Source: Gammaproteobacteria bacterium (GTDB lineage: Bacteria; Pseudomonadota; Gammaproteobacteria; Competibacterales; Competibacteraceae). From it: a stretch of DNA of 40,975 nucleotides. Location: positions 1 through 40,975 of the forward strand of contig JADLEK010000056.1 of the NCBI GenBank assembly GCA_020846135.1, in the 5' to 3' direction. The position numbers and the translations under genes were made by a program. This document shows positions 1-6,549 of the stretch, in pieces; position 1 is the first letter of the stretch, and every line of letters begins with the position of its first letter. The notes below the pieces were generated by a model. That model did no database searches. It worked only from the letters and a program-made list of their open reading frames with translations, and was not told the origin of the DNA.

Positions 1-229
1 CTTTCCACAACTGGCCCGTGACGTTCTGACATTTATCCATAAACGCCGCGCCATTCATCGAGCCTTTCACCTGGTTGCCTTCAAGACATTCATCCTTGCT
101 TTCGCGGAACTGAGTGGTGAGCTTGAAATAACCGTCTGGGAAGCTGGAACCAGTGTCAATAGCTAAGGTATTGCTGCTTATTGCAAGGAGAATAATTGCA
201 GGAGCAGTCAATTTAAATAGCTTTTTCAT
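1..229 (-). CDS. Secreted ricin-B-like (beta-trefoil) lectin-type protein, partial, second integron cassette
   Basis: The 5' part (76 codons) of a gene that runs off the left edge. It begins MKKLFKLTAPAIILLAISSN, a signal peptide with Lys residues, a hydrophobic core and a likely cleavage after TLA, so the product is exported. The mature start carries FKLTTQFRESKDECLEG and, about 30 residues later, CQNVTGQLWK. This spacing of a DxCL-like motif and a QxW-like motif resembles the repeats of ricin-type lectins; that is inference from motif shape. It starts 77 bp beyond the attC recombination point, as expected for the gene of the second cassette. Sugar binding is not shown, and no partner gene can be seen. 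Confidence 0.6.
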   Translation of the reverse strand, partial: MKKLFKLTAPAIILLAISSNTLAIDTGSSFPDGYFKLTTQFRESKDECLEGNQVKGSMNGAAFMDKCQNVTGQLWK

Positions 230-305
230 GAGAAAAACTCCTATGAGGAATATAAAGATCCGCTTTACAGTTTCTACGTTATTGCCGCAGATCATTCACA
301 ACAAC

Positions 306-392
306 GCCTAACGTGAAGCTAACCGGCGCTGCGCGGCTTTATCGCGCAGCGTCCAGCGACTGAAAGGAGCGAGGTTGAGCGCCGGGTTAGGC
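306..392 (-). other. attC: attC recombination site of the first integron cassette
   Basis: The site is bounded by GCCTAAC at 306-312 and GTTAGGC at 386-392, the inverse core sites. Inside, an imperfect inverted repeat pairs across the site: GCGCTCAAC near one end against GCTAACC near the other, with one extra base in the arm next to R''. A central stem CGCTGCGCG/CGCGCAGCG has a short loop. Length (87 bp) and layout match known attC sites. Read on the minus strand, the extra base lies in the 5' arm, the usual orientation, and this agrees with the direction of the cassette genes. Confidence 0.85.
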
Positions 393-398
393 TTATCG

Positions 399-665
399 TT
401 ACCCTCTTGCATCTCTTCCTGACTCATCCTCAGGGACGCGAAAACGCCAGTACCTATCCGGTTTAACCCAAACAACGTCCGGTTCGTTCAGTTTCCTGAA
501 TTCTGTCAGAACGCTTCTGCCAAGAACCAGATTTCCATCGGCATTTTCTCTGAGAAATGATTCACCACCCGCTTTCAGCGCGTAGTCAACCGCATCATCC
601 TGATAAATACACCCCTGTTTCTCTAGTTCTGACTGCATCCATAAGGCAATATTTCGGGCATTCAT
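399..665 (-). CDS. Small conserved-looking hypothetical protein, second gene of the first integron cassette
   Basis: An 88-residue protein without signal peptide or membrane segment, so probably cytoplasmic. It is rich in charged residues, with a GNLVLGRSVLTEFRKL segment followed by VVWVKPDRYWRFR and an acidic/basic tail. I do not recognise a characterised family with confidence. Its ATG lies 2 bp after the stop of the 668-868 gene, so the two are very probably co-translated. It ends 6 bp before the attC, so the cassette is tightly packed. Two genes in one cassette is uncommon; toxin-antitoxin pairs are one known reason, but nothing in the sequence itself shows toxicity. Confidence 0.7.
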   Translation of the reverse strand: MNARNIALWMQSELEKQGCIYQDDAVDYALKAGGESFLRENADGNLVLGRSVLTEFRKLNEPDVVWVKPDRYWRFRVPEDESGRDARG

Positions 666-667
666 AC

Positions 668-868
668 CTATGATTCTACGGCTACATCTATAAGAGACTC
701 ATGCGGGAATACTCCCATATCGAGTTTCTTTCCTGCAAACCATTGGCACTTATAACTTCCACTTGGTTTGTCTTGCATATTAGTCAATACCTCTTTGATC
801 GTCATGTCCGGTCCTCCAGACTTTAACTTAACGATATCTCCAACACTAAAAACGCTCTGCTTAGTCAT
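668..868 (-). CDS. YodC/DUF2158-like small protein, first gene of the first integron cassette
   Basis: A 66-residue protein. The segments FSVGDIVKLKSGGPDMTI and YKCQWFAGKKL followed by an F..ESL end match the layout of the DUF2158/YodC family: an opening GD-V-LKSGGP-MT strand pair and a C-x-WF motif. Family members are small beta-rich proteins of unknown function, often found in mobile DNA. A GGAG lies about 6 bp upstream of the ATG. It is the first gene downstream of the probable attI site, the best expressed position in an integron if a promoter lies in the attI/intI region. It is followed after 2 bp by the 399-665 gene. Confidence 0.75.
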   Translation of the reverse strand: MTKQSVFSVGDIVKLKSGGPDMTIKEVLTNMQDKPSGSYKCQWFAGKKLDMGVFPHESLIDVAVES

Positions 869-935
869 AAATACTCCATGGGTTGTGGTTAGTTTTAAGC
901 CCCATACAGCAAATGCTGCGGAGCCAAGGATAAAA

Positions 936-1031
936 GCCTAACTTGTTTTTCGACCCCCTAATAAGGGGTCTTGCCTTACGCCGGACTGGCGTATAATCAG
1001 AAACCCTACAGCAGTTCACATAGGTGCGTCA
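936..1031 (-). other. attI: Probable attI site and integrase leader region
   Basis: On the minus strand this stretch ends in AACAAGTTAGGC (core GTTAGGC at 942-936), closely resembling the AACAAAGTTAG end of the class 1 attI site. It separates intI from the first cassette. A small inverted repeat, GACCCC (952-957) with GGGGTC (965-970), lies next to the core. On the plus strand a TATAAT at 992-997 with TTGCCT at 971-976 (15-bp spacer) may be the intI promoter. The outer limits of attI cannot be set by eye. Confidence 0.6.
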
Positions 1032-2057
1032 ATGATTCCTCAAAAAATAGTCCCCCTATTTCGGCAGGCATCTGCCCCACCTGCATCACCGCCGCCGCAA
1101 GCACCGAAGCTCCTCGATCAGGTGCGCGACAAAGTCCGGGTCAAGCATTACAGCCTCCGCACCGAACAAACTTATGTCCACTGGGTTCGCCGCTTCATCC
1201 TGTTCCACCACAAGCAGCATCCTAAAGACATGGGCGCTCCTGAGGTTGAAGCCTTTTTGACCCATCTCGCAGTGGTCGGCAACGTCGCGGCATCTACCCA
1301 AAATCAGGCCCGTAGCGCCTTGCTGTTCCTGTACAAGGAGGTCCTCGACCAGTCTTTGCCCTGGATGGACGGCATTATCGTCGCCAAGCGTCCCCAACGG
1401 TTGCCGGTAGTGCTGACAACTACCGAAGTCAAGACGATCTTGAAGCGCTTACGCGACACGCCCTGGTTAATGGCCAGCCTGCTGTATGGAACCGGGATGC
1501 GGTTGATGGAAATGATGCGATTGCGTGTTAAAGACCTTGATTTTGAACGGGTTGAGGCGTTAATCCGCGATGGCAAGGGCTTCAAGGATCGAGTGACGAT
1601 GCTGCCGGCGATGCTCATCGAGCCGCTGCAAAACCATCTTGTCCGGGTTAAAAATCTGCATGAAGATGACTTGCGTCTCGGTTACGGCGCGGTCTATCTC
1701 CCGAATGCCCTGGAACGCAAGTATCCCAATGCCAACCGGGAGTGGGGTTGGCAGTATGTTTTTCCCTCGCGGCAACTGTCCGTCGATCCCCGCTCCGGAA
1801 TAACCCGCCGTCATCACGCCGATGAAAAAGCGATTCAAAGGGCGGTACACCAGGCGGTGCGCGATGCCGATCTGACTAAACCTGCGACTCCACATACCTT
1901 GCGCCACTCTTTTGCTACTCACCTGCTCCAGGCCGGCTACGATATTCGCACCATTCAGGAATTGCTCGGCCATAAGGATGTTAGCACCACGATGATTTAT
2001 ACTCATGTCCTGAATCAGGGCGGCAAAGGCGTGATCAGTCCGCTCGATCGCCTGTAG
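1032..2057 (+). CDS. intI: Integron integrase IntI (tyrosine recombinase)
   Basis: A 341-residue tyrosine recombinase that would insert and excise gene cassettes between attI and attC. The N-terminal SAM-like domain (about 25-110) has [18 protein letters not shown]. The catalytic domain shows the first Arg in [13 protein letters not shown], then [28 protein letters not shown] with the nucleophile Tyr. Between them is the insertion that distinguishes IntI from XerC/D, recognisable here as [20 protein letters not shown]. All catalytic residues are present and the length is normal for IntI, so it looks intact. It reads away from the cassettes, as usual. A yejE-like gene begins 9 bp after its stop codon. 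Confidence 0.93.
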   Translation: MIPQKIVPLFRQASAPPASPPPQAPKLLDQVRDKVRVKHYSLRTEQTYVHWVRRFILFHHKQHPKDMGAPEVEAFLTHLAVVGNVAASTQNQARSALLFLYKEVLDQSLPWMDGIIVAKRPQRLPVVLTTTEVKTILKRLRDTPWLMASLLYGTGMRLMEMMRLRVKDLDFERVEALIRDGKGFKDRVTMLPAMLIEPLQNHLVRVKNLHEDDLRLGYGAVYLPNALERKYPNANREWGWQYVFPSRQLSVDPRSGITRRHHADEKAIQRAVHQAVRDADLTKPATPHTLRHSFATHLLQAGYDIRTIQELLGHKDVSTTMIYTHVLNQGGKGVISPLDRL

Positions 2058-2066
2058 ACCCCACCA

Positions 2067-3122
2067 ATGAATAACATCGCCATGAAACCAATCGTCATTC
2101 ATCTCAACCCGCTGACTCAACGTCGGCTCATGCAATTCCGCGCCAATCACCGTGGCTATTGGTCACTGTGGCTGTTTTTATTGCTATTCGGACTGAGTCT
2201 TGGCGCTGAATTTATCGCCAATGATCGGCCGTTGTTGATTAATTATCGCGACTCGTTTTATTACCCGGTCTTCAAGGATTATGCGGAAACCGACTTTGGC
2301 GGGGTTTTTCCCAGCGAGGCCAATTACCGCGACCCGTATCTGGCACAACTGATTAACGAACATGGCTGGATGCTGTGGCCGCCGATCCGGTTTCGCTACG
2401 ACACGGTTAATTATCAACTGCCGGTTCCCGCACCGGCCCCGCCCTCATCCGACAACTGGCTCGGCACCGACGATCAGGGCCGTGACGTTATGGCCCGCTT
2501 GATCTACGGGTTGCGGATTTCGGTGCTGTTTGGCCTGTTGCTGACCCTGACTTCTTCAATCGTCGGGGTCGCGGCGGGAGCGGTGCAGGGCTATTTCGGC
2601 GGGCGGCTGGATCTGTTCTTTCAACGCTTTCTGGAAATCTGGGGCGGATTGCCGCAACTGTTCATTCTGATCATCGTCTCCAGCGTAGTGACGCCGGGCT
2701 TCTGGACCCTGTTGCTAATCCTGATGCTGTTTGGCTGGACTTCACTGGTGGGTGTGGTGCGGGCCGAATTTCTTCGCGCTCGTAACTTCGATTATGTCCG
2801 CGCCGCCCGCGCTTTGGGCTTAACCGATGGCCGGATCATTTTCAAGCATGTCCTGCCGAATGCGATGGTGGCGACCCTGACCTTTATGCCGTTCATTCTG
2901 TCCGGCTCCATCGTGGCTCTGACCGCGCTGGATTTTCTCGGTCTGGGCTTGCCGCCCGGTTCCGCTTCTCTGGGCGATCTGCTGCGGCAGGGCAAGGACA
3001 ACCTGCAAGCGCCGTGGCTGGGCGTCTCCGGCTTTATGGTGACGGCGCTGATGCTGAGTTTGCTGGTGTTCGTGGGCGAGGCGGTGCGCGATGCCTTCGA
3101 TCCACGCAAAAACGTGGTTTAG
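2067..3122 (+). CDS. yejE: ABC transporter inner-membrane permease, YejE type (peptide/microcin C uptake)
   Basis: A 351-residue permease of the DppC/OppC superfamily. It has one N-terminal membrane segment (about 30-50), a long periplasmic part rich in Tyr and Pro typical of YejE (about 60-130), the NWLGTDDQGRDVMARLIYG motif, then five membrane segments. The EAA loop for the ATPase is at RAARALGLTDGRIIFKHVLPN. The family imports oligopeptides together with YejB, YejF and the binding protein YejA. None of these partners is in the window: upstream is intI, downstream is convergent mobA. The start could also be the Met codon at 2082; neither has a strong ribosome site. Confidence 0.88.
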   Translation: MNNIAMKPIVIHLNPLTQRRLMQFRANHRGYWSLWLFLLLFGLSLGAEFIANDRPLLINYRDSFYYPVFKDYAETDFGGVFPSEANYRDPYLAQLINEHGWMLWPPIRFRYDTVNYQLPVPAPAPPSSDNWLGTDDQGRDVMARLIYGLRISVLFGLLLTLTSSIVGVAAGAVQGYFGGRLDLFFQRFLEIWGGLPQLFILIIVSSVVTPGFWTLLLILMLFGWTSLVGVVRAEFLRARNFDYVRAARALGLTDGRIIFKHVLPNAMVATLTFMPFILSGSIVALTALDFLGLGLPPGSASLGDLLRQGKDNLQAPWLGVSGFMVTALMLSLLVFVGEAVRDAFDPRKNVV

Positions 3123-3143
3123 ATCTTCCTCGGCAAAACCGGG

Positions 3144-3740
3144 TCAGGGCGCCCACTCCGCCCAATCTTGCGGGGTATTGAGATTGCGGAACAAGGCTGG
3201 CCAGTCGGCGAACTCGACCGGCGCTGGCTGGAACCGTTGCAGCCAGCGCCTGACTCCCCGCTGACCCGTCGCCAGCCATTCCGCCAAATCATCCCGCAAC
3301 GCAACCGGCAACAGCGCAAACACCGGCTGCCAATGCTCCTCATGAACCGCCACGCTAACCGCCGCGCCCTTTGACAACGCTGCCGCCATCCGCCGGGCAT
3401 AATCGGGCGGTAACCACGGCGAATCACAGGGCGCAGTCAGCAGATACGAGGTCTTTGCCGTCGACAAGGCCGCCAGCATCCCGGCCAGCGGTCCCCGGAA
3501 CTGAATCGCCGGGTCGTCGCTGATCACCCGACAGCCAAAGCTCTGGTACATTGCCAAGTTGCGATTAGCGCTGATTAGCAACTCCGCTACCTGCGGCTGC
3601 AAGCGGTGAATGCTGTGCGCGATCAGCGGTTCGCCGGCCAGCGGCAGCAATCCCTTGTCCTGCCCGCCCATCCGTTCCGCCCGTCCCCCAGCCAGAATTA
3701 CGCCGGTAATGGCGCTTTGGCAGTCAATCATATGGGCCAT
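3144..3740 (-). CDS. mobA: Molybdenum cofactor guanylyltransferase MobA
   Basis: A 198-residue nucleotidyltransferase that joins GMP to molybdopterin to form the bis-MGD cofactor required by NarG. The N-terminus contains the nucleotide-binding signature LAGGRAERMGGQDKGLLPL (about 15-33). The metal-site Asp lies in TAPCDSPWLP (about 100) and there is a FRGPLAGMLAAL segment (about 80). Length is usual for MobA. A second Met three codons in (start at 3731) is preceded by an AGG and may be the real start. It is convergent with yejE and divergent from narX. Its place beside the nitrate reductase cluster fits cofactor supply. Confidence 0.92.
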   Translation of the reverse strand: MAHMIDCQSAITGVILAGGRAERMGGQDKGLLPLAGEPLIAHSIHRLQPQVAELLISANRNLAMYQSFGCRVISDDPAIQFRGPLAGMLAALSTAKTSYLLTAPCDSPWLPPDYARRMAAALSKGAAVSVAVHEEHWQPVFALLPVALRDDLAEWLATGQRGVRRWLQRFQPAPVEFADWPALFRNLNTPQDWAEWAP

Positions 3741-3799
3741 CCTGTGTTTTCGGCCAGATTATCAATCCGGTCATGATGCGCCATAAGGAGGCGATGTTC

Positions 3800-5671
3800 A
3801 TGGAAAACAACGATTCGATTATCTTTCGCAGCGGCTTGACCATGGGCGGCATCGTGTTGCTGGCGTTGTTAAGCATGATCAGTTCGGTCTTCATCGCCGA
3901 ATCGAGCAAGGGCGACGCCGCCGCGATCAATCTGGCCGGCTCGCTGCGAATGCAGTCCTACCGGATTGCGACCCGCCTGCAACAGTCCAACAGCGCTGCC
4001 GCCCGGTTCCAGGCCGTAGACCGGGAAATTGGCGAATTGGAACGTCGCCTAGATCAACTGTGGCGAACCGGCGCGATTTCGCTGGCGGCGGGCGATCCGC
4101 GTCACCAGACCCTGGACCGGATTGGCGCAGCCTGGCGCGATACCCTGAAACCGGCGCTGCAAACCCTGGCGGCGGGCGATGTTCCGGCGACCGCTTATCT
4201 CGATCAGGTTGATGCGTTCGTTGCCCAACTGGACGCCTTTGTCAAGCTGCTGGAGCAGGACACCGAAGCCAAAATGCTGCTGTTGCGGCTGGTGCAGGGC
4301 ATCGCCCTGTTCATGACCCTGGTGCTGATTTTCGCTGCCATGCACCAGTTGCACAGCAGCGTAATAACGCCGTTGCGCGATCTGGTCGAGCTGGCCCGCA
4401 AGGCCCAGCGCGGCGATCTGACGGTGCGCGCCAGTCATGTCGGCAACGATGAACTGGGGGTGCTGGGCCATGCCTTTAACCTGATGGCCGCCGATTTGTC
4501 CGCGATGTACGCGGAACTGGAGGCCCGGGTTGAACAGCAAACCCAGGCGCTGCGTATCAGCAACCGTTCGCTGGAACTGCTCTATCACACCGCCCGGCGG
4601 CTGGGCGAAACCGCGCTCGATGAAGCCGCTTACCAGACGCTGCTGGTCGAAGTGGAAAAGCTGACCGGCATGGGATCCGTGACGCTATGCGTAATGCACC
4701 CGACGACTGGGCAAACCCTCCAGGTCTTTTCCGCCCGCCCGCGTTCAACCGACCTGCCGCCCTTTTGCACCCGCCCGGACTGCGCCGCGTGTCGCGGCGA
4801 TGGCGCAACGCACCCGCTGGCGACCAGCGCTGAGGTCTTTTCGATTCCGCTCAAGGATCAGGACCAACAGTTCGGAGTGCTGATCGTGCGCAATCCGAGT
4901 CTGGACACGGTGACCGCTTGGCAATTGCCGCTGTTGGAAGCGGTCGCCCGCCATATCGCCGCAACCTTGCGAGCCAATGAACAGACCGAGCATCGCCGGC
5001 GGCTGGAACTGCTGGAGGAACGCAACGCGATTGCCCGCGAGCTGCACGATTCACTGGCGCAAGCCCTGTCGTACCTGAAAATTCAGGTCAGCCGGCTGCA
5101 AAACCAGCTTGGCAGCACGGCGATTGCCCTGGAAACCAGCGCCATTGTTGCTGAACTGCGCGAGGGTCTGAACAATGCCTACCGCCAGTTGCGGGAACTG
5201 ATCGCCACCTTCCGCCTGAAAATGGCGCATTCCCGGCTGGAAGACAGTCTGATCGAGACCGCGCAGGAGTTCAGTCGGCGCGGTCAGGCCCTGATCACGC
5301 TCGATCACGCCGGCTGGCATTGCACCCTCAATCCCAACGAGCAAATTCACGTCATGCACATCATCCGCGAAGCTCTGAACAATGCGGTCAAACACGCCCA
5401 CGCCGGTCAAATCCGGGTTCGGCTGCGGGAACTGGACGAAGGGGAGGCGATCGTGGAGATCAGCGACGATGGGGTAGGCTGGCCGGATCGCCCGGAACGG
5501 GAAAACCATTTCGGACTCCACATCATGCGCGAGCGCGCCGAGGTTCTGGGCGGAACTTTGCGCCTGGAATCGCCACCCTCCGGTGGAGCGCAGGTGCAAC
5601 TCCGTTTCATTTCTGCCGCTGGCCGCCAGTACTCCCCGACTACCGTAGATCCGGATGCCCCTCATGCCTGA
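3800..5671 (+). CDS. narX: Nitrate/nitrite sensor histidine kinase NarX
   Basis: A membrane sensor kinase of about 623 residues. TM1 (about 9-30) is followed by the ligand-binding P-box NLAGSLRMQSYRIATRL (about 38-55), then a periplasmic helical bundle, TM2 (about 157-180), HAMP, a coiled linker and a Cys-containing GAF-like region (about 260-390). A HisKA_3 domain with phospho-acceptor His in ARELHDSLAQALSYLK (about 415) precedes the ATPase domain with NNAVKHAHA and DDGVGWP. The open frame also has Met codons at 3773 and 3794, but AAGGAGG at 3785-3791 sits 8 bp before 3800, so I take that start. Its 3' end overlaps narL. Confidence 0.92.
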   Translation: MENNDSIIFRSGLTMGGIVLLALLSMISSVFIAESSKGDAAAINLAGSLRMQSYRIATRLQQSNSAAARFQAVDREIGELERRLDQLWRTGAISLAAGDPRHQTLDRIGAAWRDTLKPALQTLAAGDVPATAYLDQVDAFVAQLDAFVKLLEQDTEAKMLLLRLVQGIALFMTLVLIFAAMHQLHSSVITPLRDLVELARKAQRGDLTVRASHVGNDELGVLGHAFNLMAADLSAMYAELEARVEQQTQALRISNRSLELLYHTARRLGETALDEAAYQTLLVEVEKLTGMGSVTLCVMHPTTGQTLQVFSARPRSTDLPPFCTRPDCAACRGDGATHPLATSAEVFSIPLKDQDQQFGVLIVRNPSLDTVTAWQLPLLEAVARHIAATLRANEQTEHRRRLELLEERNAIARELHDSLAQALSYLKIQVSRLQNQLGSTAIALETSAIVAELREGLNNAYRQLRELIATFRLKMAHSRLEDSLIETAQEFSRRGQALITLDHAGWHCTLNPNEQIHVMHIIREALNNAVKHAHAGQIRVRLRELDEGEAIVEISDDGVGWPDRPERENHFGLHIMRERAEVLGGTLRLESPPSGGAQVQLRFISAAGRQYSPTTVDPDAPHA

Positions 5672-6317
5672 TGATGTTCAGACCATTCTGGTGATTGACG
5701 ACCATCCGTTGATGCGCAAGGGCATTCTGCAGTTGATTGCGATGGAATCCTCACTGCGGCTGGTCGGCGAGGCCGGTAATGGTCAACATGGCCTGGAGCT
5801 GGCCCAGCAGTTTCAGCCCGACCTGATCCTGCTGGATCTCAATATGCGCGGCTTGAGCGGACTGGACACCCTCAAGGCGCTCAAGGCCGGGATTGCGGCG
5901 GAAAGCCGGGTGATCATCCTCACCGTCTCCGATAGCGAGGAGGACGTGATCGCGGCGCTGCGGGCGGGCGCCGACGGCTATCTGCTCAAGGACATGGAGC
6001 CGGAAGATGTGTTGCACAGCCTGCGGGCCGCCGCTCAGGGCCGGGTAGCGCTCAGTGAACAGGTCGCGAGCATTCTGGCCGAGGCGCTGCGCCATGAGAG
6101 CCGGATCGGGCCGGATGCCGCTACTGGATTGACCGAGCGGGAACGGGAAATTCTGGCGCAGATCGCCGCAGGTCACAGTAACAAGCTGATTGCGCGGGAA
6201 TTAAAGATCGCCGAAGGTACGGTTAAAGTCCACGTCAAGCACCTGCTGCGAAAGCTTAACCTGGATTCACGGGTTGAAGCAGCGGTGTGGGCAGTCAAAC
6301 ACGGTTTTCGCCCGTAG
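5655..6317 (+). CDS. narL: Nitrate/nitrite response regulator NarL
   Basis: A 220-residue two-domain regulator. The receiver domain (about 8-125) has the acidic pair in VIDDHPLMRKG, the phospho-acceptor Asp in LDLNMRGLSG, Thr in ILTVSDSEED and Lys in LLKDMEPED. The output domain (about 150-215) is a LuxR/NarL helix-turn-helix, LTEREREILAQIAAGHSNKL through EGTVKVHVKHLLRKLNL. The gene overlaps the end of narX by 17 bp (or starts at the Met codon at 5664), so the pair is translationally linked. It would bind TACYYMT heptamers; a perfect 7-2-7 pair lies at 6430-6445 in front of narK. Confidence 0.93.
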   Translation: MPLMPDDVQTILVIDDHPLMRKGILQLIAMESSLRLVGEAGNGQHGLELAQQFQPDLILLDLNMRGLSGLDTLKALKAGIAAESRVIILTVSDSEEDVIAALRAGADGYLLKDMEPEDVLHSLRAAAQGRVALSEQVASILAEALRHESRIGPDAATGLTEREREILAQIAAGHSNKLIARELKIAEGTVKVHVKHLLRKLNLDSRVEAAVWAVKHGFRP

Positions 6318-6340
6318 CCTCCGGGCCGGCTATTCGGGGA

Positions 6341-6347
6341 TACCTCT
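6341..6347 (+). promoter_or_regulatory. Single NarL-type heptamer
   Basis: TACCTCT matches the NarL half-site TACYYMT. It lies about 90 bp upstream of the paired 7-2-7 site, between narL and narK. A single heptamer can occur by chance, so this is only suggestive. Confidence 0.35.
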
Positions 6348-6429
6348 ACCGAGTTATCTCCTCCTGCTTTTGCTGGCGATCCTTCGCTGAAATATTATTT
6401 ATCGCAATGGGTTAGCCTGGTATTTCCCA

Positions 6430-6445
6430 TACCTCTAAAGAGGTA
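6430..6445. promoter_or_regulatory. Perfect 7-2-7 NarL/NarP binding site upstream of narK
   Basis: TACCTCT, two spacer bases and AGAGGTA form an exact inverted pair of NarL heptamers (TACYYMT-N2-AKRRGTA). It is 104 bp upstream of the narK start, and narL is the gene just before. The 7-2-7 arrangement is the known high-affinity target of phospho-NarL and NarP. No convincing FNR box was found in 6318-6549. Confidence 0.75.
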
Positions 6446-6549
6446 CTCAAGCCCCGGAAACCGCCCAGACCGCCCGGACCAGGGTCTATTTTCCACCGCC
6501 TGGCCGGACGTAGCATCGCACTCGCAGCATAAAAGCGAGGATTGCCGCG

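Larger units (their letters stand above)
1..2057. mobile_element. Integrase end of a chromosomal integron (intI, attI, first cassette, start of second cassette)
   Basis: A gene with the IntI-specific insertion reads rightward at 1032-2057. To its left, on the minus strand, come a GTTAGGC recombination point (942-936), two small genes, a GCCTAAC...GTTAGGC bounded attC (306-392) and another gene. This is the classical integron order, with the integrase divergent from the cassette array. The first cassette spans about 312-941 (630 bp). The array continues past the left edge, so its size is unknown. What is seen is the order and the sites; activity of the integrase is inference. Confidence 0.85.
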
